Assembly: GCA_045649485.1 (NCBI GenBank)
Contig: JAZRPZ010000117.1
Location: 5,777-69,776, forward strand
Length of the DNA stretch: 64,000 bases
From: RUG11247 sp045649485
GTDB lineage: Bacteria > Bacillota > Clostridia > Christensenellales > Aristaeellaceae
Direction of reading: 5' to 3'
Shown here: positions 41,574 through 49,567 of the stretch, one piece after another
Layout of the letters: each line of letters opens with the position of its first letter
How positions within the stretch are numbered: the stretch's first letter is position 1
Position numbers and translations under genes: made by a program
The notes under the pieces: generated by a model
What the model saw: only the letters and a program-made list of their open reading frames with translations
The model's database searches: none
What the model was told of the DNA's origin: nothing

Positions 41574-41628
41574 TATTGTTAACGAATAGAACAACCGCTT
41601 GGTTTTATGCATAAAGGAGGGCGTTATC

Positions 41629-43758
41629 ATGTCCCATATGGAAAACTGGATCTGGCTGCCTCGCGATAAATATCCCATGAATCAGCACTCCATCTTCAGC
41701 GCTGTTGAAGGCGCCGAGGATCAGGTGTATATCGATAATAATTATTCCGTTGCGGAATTCATCCGCGAATACGATTTCGGCTGCGAAGTGAAGGAACTTT
41801 CTCTGCGTGTGTCCGGCGATACCGAGTTCAGGCTCGATATAAACGGTGAGACTGTTGCCACCGGCCCCATGAACGTGGGCGGCGATTTCCTGTTCAACGG
41901 CATGCCCCGTTCCAAACACTATGCCAGCGAATTTACCGTGAAGCCCTGTGCCGGGAAGCTTTCCTTCTTCGCAAGGGTAAAGCTGATGCCCGTTGCCATA
42001 AACGAATATTCCCGCGGCAGGGGCGGATTCATGCTTTCCGCAAGGGCAGTGCTTGCCGATGGCAGCGTGAAGTTCATCACCACCGACAAGAGCTGGGAAT
42101 GCAGGCTGAACAGAAGTTTCTTCCTGCCCTATCGTTATGATCAGGGACTGGATAACGATGCATTCGGTCCCGCCGAAGAAGTGGATAACGTATGGCATAC
42201 CGAGACCGCGCCCACCAAGGTACGCGAGGAAAAGGTATATCTGCCCGTTACCAATGCATCCATCACCGTTGCTCCCGGCGAAAAGAAGACCGTTGATGCT
42301 GAATTCGATATGATCTTCGGCGGATTTGTTGGTCTTGATGTCAGGACCGCAGGCGCTGTTGAGATGGAACTTGAGTGCATTGAGACTGATGTCTCCGTGG
42401 GTCATTACGAACTGAAATTCGTGAAGGACGATATCTTCCGCGGTCTGCAGCTGATAAGCGCCGGCCTCTACCGCATCACCGTGGAAAACAAGGGCGATGC
42501 TCCCGCCGTGATCGCGCCTTACATCACCGCCACTTATTATCCCGTATGCTCCTGTGCGAAGACTGTCACCGACAATGCAGATATGAATCTGGTTATGGAT
42601 GTATGCCGCCATACGCTTAAGTATTGCCGTCAGATGATCCATCTGGACAGCCCCAAGCACTCCGAACCCCTTGCCTGCACCGGCGACTATTATATTGAAA
42701 GCCTCATGACCGCCATGTCCTACGGCGATATGGATCTTGCGAAGTTCGATATCGTGCGTACCGCCGAACTGCTGAGGGTACATGACGGACGTATGTTCCA
42801 CACCACCTACAGCCTTATCTGGGTAATGATGCTGTGGGATGTATACATGATCACCGGCGATAAGGCGCTTCTTGAGGATTGCGAAGATGCGCTGCATCTC
42901 CTGATGGACCGATTCGCCACCTATATCGGCGATAACGGACTTATCGAGACTCCCCCGGACTATATGTTCGTTGACTGGATCTATATCGATGAGATATCCA
43001 TGCATCATCCGCCCAAGGCGCTGGGTCAGACCGTGCTTTGCGCATTCTATCACGGCGCGCTGAAGACCGCCGCCAAGATCTACGCAGCACTGAATGATGC
43101 TGCCGATGCCGCAGACTGCGAAAAGAAGGCCGGAAGCCTGCGCGATGCGATGAACAGCCTGCTGTATGATGCCGAAAAGGGTCTGTACTTCGACGGACTC
43201 AATACGCCCACTCCCGAGGATATGCTGTATAAGTACATGCCTCAGAATGTGGAAAAGCGTTACTATATGCCCCATTCCAATATCCTCTGCGCACTTTACG
43301 GCGTGTGTGATGATGAGACCGCAAAGCGTCTTATACGCAAGGTCGTTGCCGATACCGAGTGGGGCGCATGCCAGCCTTATTTCAAGCACTTCCTGCTGGA
43401 GGCCATATTCCGTCTCGGCCTGAGAGAAGAATGCTCCGTCAAGGTCATGGAAGACTGGATCGCCCCCATCAAGGATTGCCCGAGGGGTTTGGTGGAGGGC
43501 TTCATCGTGCCCGAACCCACCTACAGCTTCGACCACAGCCACGCATGGGGCGGCACTCCGCTGTACTCCCTCCCCAAGGCGCTTTCCGGCATAGAGATAA
43601 TCGAGCCCGGCTACGCAAAGGTAAAGCTGGCGCCTTCTCTCCTCGGCATGAAGAACGCCCGCGTTGAGATACCCACTCCCATGGGCGATATCGTGGTGGA
43701 TATGAAGGAAGGCAGCGAGCCCGCCATTACCGTGCCCGCCGGCGTGGAACTTCTCTGA
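41629..43758 (+). CDS. GH78-like alpha-L-rhamnosidase
   Basis: AAAGGAGG is eight bases from ATG 41629. The 709-residue protein has N-terminal beta-sandwich domains (about 1-310), an (alpha/alpha)6 barrel (about 330-620) and a C-terminal beta domain, as in GH78. In place of the usual D-x-P-x-R-x-E-R...GD signature it reads DSPKHSEPLACTGDYYIESL (about 340-360), keeping Asp, Glu and GD but not the Arg, so the substrate may differ from plain rhamnosides. The sequence PTYSFDHSHAWGGTPLYSLP near the end is typical of the family. It has no signal peptide. Its neighbours, a RhaSTPQ-like importer and a URO-D-like gene, fit intracellular cutting of imported rhamnosides. Confidence 0.82.
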   Translation: MSHMENWIWLPRDKYPMNQHSIFSAVEGAEDQVYIDNNYSVAEFIREYDFGCEVKELSLRVSGDTEFRLDINGETVATGPMNVGGDFLFNGMPRSKHYASEFTVKPCAGKLSFFARVKLMPVAINEYSRGRGGFMLSARAVLADGSVKFITTDKSWECRLNRSFFLPYRYDQGLDNDAFGPAEEVDNVWHTETAPTKVREEKVYLPVTNASITVAPGEKKTVDAEFDMIFGGFVGLDVRTAGAVEMELECIETDVSVGHYELKFVKDDIFRGLQLISAGLYRITVENKGDAPAVIAPYITATYYPVCSCAKTVTDNADMNLVMDVCRHTLKYCRQMIHLDSPKHSEPLACTGDYYIESLMTAMSYGDMDLAKFDIVRTAELLRVHDGRMFHTTYSLIWVMMLWDVYMITGDKALLEDCEDALHLLMDRFATYIGDNGLIETPPDYMFVDWIYIDEISMHHPPKALGQTVLCAFYHGALKTAAKIYAALNDAADAADCEKKAGSLRDAMNSLLYDAEKGLYFDGLNTPTPEDMLYKYMPQNVEKRYYMPHSNILCALYGVCDDETAKRLIRKVVADTEWGACQPYFKHFLLEAIFRLGLREECSVKVMEDWIAPIKDCPRGLVEGFIVPEPTYSFDHSHAWGGTPLYSLPKALSGIEIIEPGYAKVKLAPSLLGMKNARVEIPTPMGDIVVDMKEGSEPAITVPAGVELL

Positions 43759-43792
43759 TAAAAAACGTATCCGTTTGCAAGGAGGCGCTTTG

Positions 43793-45022
43793 ATGGATCG
43801 CGATATTATAAGAGGTCTTGCCCTGCAGCTGGCAGAGATAGCCGCGCTGGATATACAGGAAGAAAACCGTAGGCTTTATCGTGCGGTGAACGGACTGAAA
43901 ATGATACGCCCCGTAGTGCTTTTGGACGAACTGCCCTGGAATCAGCTCAACTACGACGGTGAACTTGATCTGCACTGCGAGGATGAATATCTGCGCGGAG
44001 TGGAACTTGATATGCGCCGCACGCTGTACCGCTGGAAGCATTGTCCCGGCGACATGATAATCGATCCGTTCTATTGCCTGCCGAGGGCTGTAAGTATAGA
44101 TCGCATCGGTCCCGCAGTAATGGAAAACACGCTGTCCATAGACAAGGGCAATCACATCGTGTCGCATCATTACGAGGATCAGTTTGCGGCGCTTGAAGAC
44201 CTTGAAAAGCTTAAGTATCCCGAGATCCATGTGGATGACGGACTGACCCAAAAACGATACGAGCTGCTGGACGGAATATTCGGCGATATTCTGCCCGTGC
44301 GCATAACCGGAATCACCGGTGCGGGTTTCTACATGCCTTGGGATGATCTTTCCTTCTGGCGCGGCGTTGAGCCCATCTATACCGACCTGTACGACAATCC
44401 CGAACTGCTGCATGCGTTCATGCGCAAGTTTGTGGATATCCGAAAGGACCTGCTGCGCAGGGAAGAGGAAATGGGTCTTTTGGACGATTACCTGCCGGTG
44501 CTGCACTGCACGCCCGGTCTGGTGGACGACCTGCCCGGCGAAAAGACGGACGGCAGGGTGACCCGCAGGAATATATGGGGCAGAGGCACAGCGCAGTGTT
44601 TCGCAAGCGTATCGCCCGCCATGCATGATGAATTCGAAATAGAGTACGCAAAGGAATATTTCGAAGGCTTCGGTCTGGTGTACTATGGCTGCTGTGAGCC
44701 TCTCCACGATAAGATCGACATCGTGAAGAAGCTGCCCAACCTGCGCAAGCTGTCCATCACTCCCTGGGCGGATGTGCGCAAGTCCGCAGAACGCATCGGC
44801 AGCGATTACGTGCTCTCCAGAAAACCCAATCCCGCCACTGTGGGCGTGCCCACCCTAAATGAAGAGGCGCTGCGTAAGGATATTCTGGAGACCCTTGAGG
44901 TCTGCCGCGAAAACAATACTCCCTGTGAATTCGTTCTCAAGGACATAAGCTCCGTTTCCCACAATCCCCGCAATCTGGAAAGATGGGAACAGGTGGTTAT
45001 GGAGACGGTGAAGAACTTCTGA
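43793..45022 (+). CDS. URO-D superfamily protein of glycan-utilisation type
   Basis: AAGGAGG is eight bases from ATG 43793; 34 bases separate it from the rhamnosidase gene, so they are co-transcribed. The 409-residue protein has the motif YYGCCEPLHDKIDIVKKLPN near residue 297, followed by LRKLSITPWAD, typical of a URO-D-like group found beside glycoside hydrolases in gut bacteria. The GCCEP Cys pair could bind zinc as in corrinoid methyltransferases. It is only distantly related to the gene at 5840-6973. Its reaction is unknown; demethylation of a sugar or handling of a C1 unit is possible. Confidence 0.78.
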   Translation: MDRDIIRGLALQLAEIAALDIQEENRRLYRAVNGLKMIRPVVLLDELPWNQLNYDGELDLHCEDEYLRGVELDMRRTLYRWKHCPGDMIIDPFYCLPRAVSIDRIGPAVMENTLSIDKGNHIVSHHYEDQFAALEDLEKLKYPEIHVDDGLTQKRYELLDGIFGDILPVRITGITGAGFYMPWDDLSFWRGVEPIYTDLYDNPELLHAFMRKFVDIRKDLLRREEEMGLLDDYLPVLHCTPGLVDDLPGEKTDGRVTRRNIWGRGTAQCFASVSPAMHDEFEIEYAKEYFEGFGLVYYGCCEPLHDKIDIVKKLPNLRKLSITPWADVRKSAERIGSDYVLSRKPNPATVGVPTLNEEALRKDILETLEVCRENNTPCEFVLKDISSVSHNPRNLERWEQVVMETVKNF

Positions 45023-45032
45023 TAAAAAATAA

Positions 45033-45061
45033 AGCGGACGGCGTGAGCCGTCCGTTTTTTT
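45033..45061. terminator. Terminator after the rhamnosidase/URO-D operon
   Basis: The stem CGGACGGC/GCCGTCCG (45035-45042 with 45047-45054) with a four-base loop is followed by a T7 run. It may also serve the converging hydrolase gene. Confidence 0.88.
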
Positions 45062-45066
45062 ATATA

Positions 45067-45777
45067 TCACCGGCAATGTTCAACTATGTAATCAACTATC
45101 GGCGCAGGGTCGGTGGGGAAGCCGTGGGGATGGTGTCCCTGCAGGTTGCGCACCATTGCCGTGAGCAGTCCGGGGCATTTTTCGTATTCCATTTCCATGA
45201 TCTTTGCGTGTTCGTCTATGGGCACGGTCATATCCTCATTGCCGTATACCAGCAGCACGGGGATATTATTTGCCTGCAGCACGGGTATCTTTGCCATGGG
45301 GTGGTTATCGAAGAAATACAGATTCGCGCGGGTGATGCCGGGGTAGGTGGGCACGACTTCCTTTTCCCATATATCGCGGTACATCTCCTTTGCATACTGG
45401 AAGAAGGAGAGTATGGGCGCGTCTATGTACATGCATGCCACCTTTTCGGGGTGGAAACCGGCAAAGTTCACGGCGTGTGCGCCGCCGAGGCTCATGCCTA
45501 TGGGCACGCACCTGTCGCGCAGACCGTATTCTCTGTGCAGATATTCGGCGAAACGTGCTTTTGCGTCGCAGTCTGCTTTGGAGGCGAAGCGGCTGTTGTT
45601 CTGCAGGAATGCCACATGGAAGCCCTTTTCAAGCAGCGCAAGTTCTTCTTCGATGAAGGCATACTGATATTCCATCTTCAGCGTCCAGTTCCTGTCCGCA
45701 TCTGCTTCTTTGGGGAAGACCAGCGTTGCCTTGCGGCCTTCGAATTCGAAATCGGTGTATTTATAATCTTTCCACAT
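45067..45777 (-). CDS. Alpha/beta hydrolase
   Basis: The 236-residue protein has the nucleophile elbow GMSLGG (Ser near 96), an Asp in VYGNEDMTVPIDEH and a His in QGHHPHGFP, giving a complete catalytic triad. It starts WKDYKYTDFEFEGRKATLVFP, as do a group of small hydrolases found near plant-glycan genes in gut Clostridia; some of these are acetyl or feruloyl esterases, but the substrate cannot be read off. No signal peptide. A weak GGCGG site precedes ATG 45777. It follows the SHOCT membrane protein by 21 bases on the same strand. Confidence 0.82.
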   Translation of the reverse strand: MWKDYKYTDFEFEGRKATLVFPKEADADRNWTLKMEYQYAFIEEELALLEKGFHVAFLQNNSRFASKADCDAKARFAEYLHREYGLRDRCVPIGMSLGGAHAVNFAGFHPEKVACMYIDAPILSFFQYAKEMYRDIWEKEVVPTYPGITRANLYFFDNHPMAKIPVLQANNIPVLLVYGNEDMTVPIDEHAKIMEMEYEKCPGLLTAMVRNLQGHHPHGFPTDPAPIVDYIVEHCR

Positions 45778-45798
45778 GTCGATCCGCCTTTCTGTGTG

Positions 45799-47046
45799 TC
45801 AGGGTCGTTCGAGTCTTTCTGTGCGCAGGGTGTTGTATTCTTCCTCGGTTATCTCGCCTCTGTCGAAGCGCTGCCTGAGTTCGTACAGGTCGTTTTCGAT
45901 ATTTGAGGGCTGAGATACGGGGAGGCTGAATTTTAAGGCAGGCATTTTGTCACTGCGTGCACCGGCAAGGAAAAGGATCATGCCGATTCCTATGAGTGCG
46001 ACCTCGGCTGCATGCCATACATCGACGAGGATATCGGCAGGCGTGAAATTTACGAAGTACAGTATCGTTGTGATTATCCAATCCGTATACTGGTACAGCA
46101 TTGCGAAAACATAGCATGCCATGATGAAAGCGGCAGCTTCCCATACGGCGCGTTTTTTGAAGAAGCAGCCCACGACGCACAGCGAGGTGCTGAGGATGAT
46201 AAGTATGCTCGTGTAGTGGATATTGAATTCACCGTCGATAACGGATGATATCACACTCATCAGATAAGGCACTGCCATAAGCAGGAAACCCGCGGGAAGA
46301 ATGAGCCTTGCGCGTTCCCTGACGGCGGGGATAAAGGCATACAGCATAAGGAAAGCAGAAGCAGCCAGCGGTGCGGCATAGGTACAGACGACGCGGATAT
46401 CGGCTTCAATGCCGGCATCGGCAATATATTTGATTATATCAGCAGCATGCATAAGCGCAGCTGCGGCAAACAGCACTGCTGCGGCAATGATAGGCTTTCT
46501 GCTGCTGCTTGTATTTGTGCGCGCGGCGCCGGGACAGAGCGCGACATACGCGAGCAGACCTGCATTATTGATAAAGGCAAGCACGGAAATCGCGCTGAAG
46601 GAAATGACGGCGTTATACGCAGCAGCGCCGGCAGCGCAGACCATAGCGGTCACGGAGGATATCTTCATTCGGTTGCCGGTGAGCTGGTTTATGCCGGAGA
46701 AAAGATATATGCCGGATCCGAAAACGGCGGTGGAGATAATGCTGCCGAGGGACATCCACGTTTCTTCGGGTGTAAATGAAAGCGCTATTATAATGCAAGA
46801 AACCAGCAAAAGGGCGTAGCCTGCGGCATGCATGAAAAACGCGGCAGGCATGAATCCCTGCGGGCGGTGGGTGCCGTGCATGAAAAGCATGTGTATGCCT
46901 GCGCAGATCGCCGCTGCTGCGGGAAGACCATCGACGATATAACCGGCAGGATTTGCGGCGGTCAGCGCGGTAAATACTGCGATGACGATGCCGGTAAGCA
47001 GCATTGGTATGCCGAGAATTCTTATGATTCCGGAAGATCTCGTCAT
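45799..47046 (-). CDS. Polytopic membrane protein with C-terminal SHOCT domain
   Basis: I take ATG 47046, preceded by GAGGTGA; a GTG at 47055 overlaps that site. The 415-residue protein has about ten hydrophobic segments, many rich in Ala and Ile, filling residues 1-370. A short cytoplasmic tail ends in LYELRQRFDRGEITEEEYNT, a textbook SHOCT (short C-terminal) domain, probably for oligomerisation or nucleic-acid or phospholipid contact. No transporter motif is visible. It diverges from the MFS gene and precedes the hydrolase gene. Function unknown. Confidence 0.78.
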   Translation of the reverse strand: MTRSSGIIRILGIPMLLTGIVIAVFTALTAANPAGYIVDGLPAAAAICAGIHMLFMHGTHRPQGFMPAAFFMHAAGYALLLVSCIIIALSFTPEETWMSLGSIISTAVFGSGIYLFSGINQLTGNRMKISSVTAMVCAAGAAAYNAVISFSAISVLAFINNAGLLAYVALCPGAARTNTSSSRKPIIAAAVLFAAAALMHAADIIKYIADAGIEADIRVVCTYAAPLAASAFLMLYAFIPAVRERARLILPAGFLLMAVPYLMSVISSVIDGEFNIHYTSILIILSTSLCVVGCFFKKRAVWEAAAFIMACYVFAMLYQYTDWIITTILYFVNFTPADILVDVWHAAEVALIGIGMILFLAGARSDKMPALKFSLPVSQPSNIENDLYELRQRFDRGEITEEEYNTLRTERLERP

Positions 47047-47192
47047 GAAAATCACCTCACTGTTTATGACGCTATTTTAGCACATATGGATCAGTTTGGA
47101 TATATTTATTTTACTGCCAATTTACCGTGCTGCCGTGTGCCTTTCGGGGCTTTTGTTGTACAATATGAAAGATCACATTATGAGGTGAGGAA

Positions 47193-48392
47193 ATGAAACT
47201 GAATTACAGACACACCAAATATGCGGCCTATATAGGCTACATAACGCAGGCGATAATCAACAATCTGCCGGCACTTTTGTTCGTTACGTTCAACACCGAC
47301 TACGGCGTTTCCCTTGAGAAGATAGGCCTTATCGTGTCCATCAATTTCGGCATACAGATACTGGTGGACTTCTTTGCCGTGAAGTATATTGATCGCATCG
47401 GTTACCGCAGGGGTGCGGTGGCGGCGCATGTTTTTGCGGTGCTGGGTCTTATCTGCTTCAGCATACTGCCCGAGATAATGGGCAACAAGTACATGGCGAT
47501 ACTTATATCCATGAGCATGTGTGCCATCGGCGGCGGACTTACCGAGGTGCTTATCAGCCCCATCGTGGAATCTCTGCCCGGCGACGAGAAAGCAAGTGCG
47601 ATGAGCATTCTGCATTCCTTCTACTGCTGGGGACACATGGCGGTGGTAATACTCTCCACGCTGTTCTTTATGTTTATCGGCCTTGAAAACTGGCGCATAC
47701 TGCCTGTTATCTGGGCGGTGGTGCCGCTGTTCAACATATTCTTCTTCTCCAAGGTACCGCTCAGGGTGCTGGTTGAGGAAGACGAGCGCGTGCCCGTAAT
47801 TCAGCTTTTCAGGAACAAGGTCTTCTGGCTGCTGATGCTGCTCATGGTGGCGGCGGGCGCTTCCGAGCAGGCGATGAGTCAGTGGAGCAGTCTGTTTGCC
47901 GAAGTGGGTCTGAATGTTTCCAAGACCATGGGCGACCTGCTGGGTCCCTGCATGTTTGCGGCGCTGATGGGCATCGCAAGGCTCATCTACGGCGTTATCG
48001 GTTCGAAGCTCAACATCCGCAAGGCGCTTCTGTACACAAGCATGCTCTGCGTGGTCAGCTATCTTATTGCAGTGCTTGCGCCCTGGCCCATTCTTTCGCT
48101 AATCGGCTGCGGGCTGTGCGGATTCTCCGTGGGTCTCATGTGGCCCGGCGTATTCTCCGTGGGCAGCGAGACCTATCCTCAGGGCGGCACCGCAATGTTT
48201 GCGCTGCTGGCGCTGGCAGGCGACCTGGGCTGCGGCGGCGGTCCCGGTATGGTTGGCGTCATCTCCGGCTGGTTTGAAGGCAGCCTCGGAGTTATGGATG
48301 CCCTGAAGAGCGGACTCGGCGTGGCAATAATCTTCCCGATACTGATGATAACGGTACTGATTCTGCTGAAGAAGGCAGTGCGCAGGGGGTAA
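47193..48392 (+). CDS. MFS transporter, sugar-like
   Basis: The 399-residue protein has 12 predicted membrane helices. The loop 2-3 motif reads DFFAVKYIDRIGYRRGAV, a form of the MFS G-x-x-x-D-R-x-G-R-R box, and the equivalent loop 8-9 has GVIGSKLNIRKALL. The sequence MWPGVFSVGSETYPQGGTAM resembles FucP/NarK-like sugar permeases and bacterial fucose or glucose:H+ symporters. It starts MKLNYRHTKYAAYIGYITQA after GAGGTGAGG. It stands alone with its own upstream region, which has TACAAT at 47159-47164, and is followed by hairpin repeats. Substrate unknown. Confidence 0.85.
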   Translation: MKLNYRHTKYAAYIGYITQAIINNLPALLFVTFNTDYGVSLEKIGLIVSINFGIQILVDFFAVKYIDRIGYRRGAVAAHVFAVLGLICFSILPEIMGNKYMAILISMSMCAIGGGLTEVLISPIVESLPGDEKASAMSILHSFYCWGHMAVVILSTLFFMFIGLENWRILPVIWAVVPLFNIFFFSKVPLRVLVEEDERVPVIQLFRNKVFWLLMLLMVAAGASEQAMSQWSSLFAEVGLNVSKTMGDLLGPCMFAALMGIARLIYGVIGSKLNIRKALLYTSMLCVVSYLIAVLAPWPILSLIGCGLCGFSVGLMWPGVFSVGSETYPQGGTAMFALLALAGDLGCGGGPGMVGVISGWFEGSLGVMDALKSGLGVAIIFPILMITVLILLKKAVRRG

Positions 48393-48394
48393 CG

Positions 48395-48521
48395 CCAAAG
48401 GGCTCTGCCCTTTGGAAACCCGCTTAAGGGACGAATGTCCCTTAAGAATCCCGGACTGGGATGGATAAATAATTGATATGTATACCGTCACCCGTCCGGG
48501 GGCCCAAACCCCGGACGGGTG
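48395..48521. repeat. Intergenic hairpin-repeat cluster 1
   Basis: Three perfect stems follow one another: 9 bp (48395-48403 with 48407-48415, CCAAAGGGC type), 10 bp (48423-48432 with 48437-48446, CTTAAGGGAC type) and 13 bp (48489-48501 with 48509-48521). None has a long T-run. Related stems occur in the clusters at 49256 and 53054, so this is a REP-like family. Confidence 0.8.
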
Positions 48522-48549
48522 AGATGGGGTTGTGTTGGAGGTTACTATT

Positions 48550-49239
48550 ATGAAGGACGAGTGTCTTATTTGCGGAGCGCGGCTGGAGTATCTGGATGCT
48601 GACGAGATGATGGAATGCTCCGTGTGTCACAAAAAGGAAATGTCGAAGACCCGCTGTGTGGAAGGACATTATGTTTGCAGCGAGTGCCACACGCAGGGCA
48701 TGGATGTGATACTGGGTATATGCCTTGCCGAAAAATCCAGGGACCCTGTGGAGATTATAGAAAAGCTGATGGCGCAGCCCTTCTGCCATATGCACGGACC
48801 GGAGCATCATGTGATGGTGGGCGCGGCTATCATAACGGCATATAGGAATGCCGGGGGAGAAATCGACCTTTCCGCAGCGCTCAACGAAATGTATTCCCGC
48901 GGAAGCAAGGTGCCCGGCGGCGCCTGCGGTTTCTGGGGCGCCTGCGGTGCAGGCGTGAGCGCGGGTCAGGCTGCGGCGATAATATCCGGCTCCACGCCGC
49001 TTACCGTTGAACCCTTTGCATTCGCCCATAAAATGACTTCAAAGGCGCTGGGTGCTATAGGCGATATCGGAGGTCCCCGCTGCTGCAAGCGTGATTCGTG
49101 GCTCTCCATACTTGCGGCTGTAGACCACATTGCCGAGAACACCGGCGTGCAGCTGGAAAAGCATATACCTGTGTGCGGCTACTCCGCCAAAAATAATCAG
49201 TGCATAGGTAAGCGCTGTCCGTTTGTGAACCGAAAATAA
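48550..49239 (+). CDS. DUF5714-like cysteine-rich protein
   Basis: GGAGG lies about eight bases before ATG 48550. The 229-residue protein has an N-terminal zinc-ribbon-like segment (CLICGARL...MECSVCHKKE) and a second cysteine cluster (VCSECH), then HGPEHHVMVGAAIITAYRNA, GGACGFWGACGAGVSAGQAA, GGPRCCKRDSW and a C-terminal NNQCIGKRCPF. More than a dozen cysteines in pairs point to metal or iron-sulfur binding. The pattern matches DUF5714 proteins of anaerobic archaea and Clostridia, whose role is not established. It is isolated between two hairpin-repeat clusters. Confidence 0.78.
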   Translation: MKDECLICGARLEYLDADEMMECSVCHKKEMSKTRCVEGHYVCSECHTQGMDVILGICLAEKSRDPVEIIEKLMAQPFCHMHGPEHHVMVGAAIITAYRNAGGEIDLSAALNEMYSRGSKVPGGACGFWGACGAGVSAGQAAAIISGSTPLTVEPFAFAHKMTSKALGAIGDIGGPRCCKRDSWLSILAAVDHIAENTGVQLEKHIPVCGYSAKNNQCIGKRCPFVNRK

Positions 49240-49255
49240 TCAATACGCCTTCTAT

Positions 49256-49474
49256 GCAGCCCGGGGTCCCAGACCACGGGCTGCAAACAATATATATCCA
49301 ATTGATTTTGATCCACCAGTCCGGGATTCCAAAGGGGTTTTGTCCCTTTTGGCAGAGTCGGCAGCTGCTGTCTTTCAGACACCGGCTGCTACGGACGGCG
49401 AATTTGCAATTCGATTCGTCCTGGTCGGAGATATTGCTCCTCCCTCCATAAAGGTCCGGAGACAGAGTCTCCGG
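49256..49474. repeat. Intergenic hairpin-repeat cluster 2 (gap 49240-49567)
   Basis: This 328-bp gap holds no gene. It carries GCAGCCCG/CGGGCTGC (49256-49263 with 49277-49284), a CCAAAGGGG...CCCTTTTGG stem (49329-49352), GAATT/AATTC nested in GACG..CGTC (about 49394-49420) and CCGGAGAC/GTCTCCGG (49456-49474). The last is followed by T5 and can terminate transcription. The prfC promoter must lie at its right end. Confidence 0.75.
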
Positions 49475-49479
49475 TTTTT
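49456..49479 (+). terminator. Terminator-like last stem of hairpin cluster 2
   Basis: CCGGAGAC/GTCTCCGG with loop AGA is followed by TTTTTA. It would insulate prfC from upstream transcription. Confidence 0.6.
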
Positions 49480-49567
49480 AACGTAATCAGTTATGTACAT
49501 TCGTTGACATGTGATACCCTGCAGATATAAAATGAAGGGTGGAAAACATTCAGGAGGAATCGTGTAA

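Noticed and set aside
41605..43542. 645-codon minus-strand frame
   Set aside because: Antisense shadow of the GH78-like gene; low-complexity His/Gly-rich translation without a family pattern.
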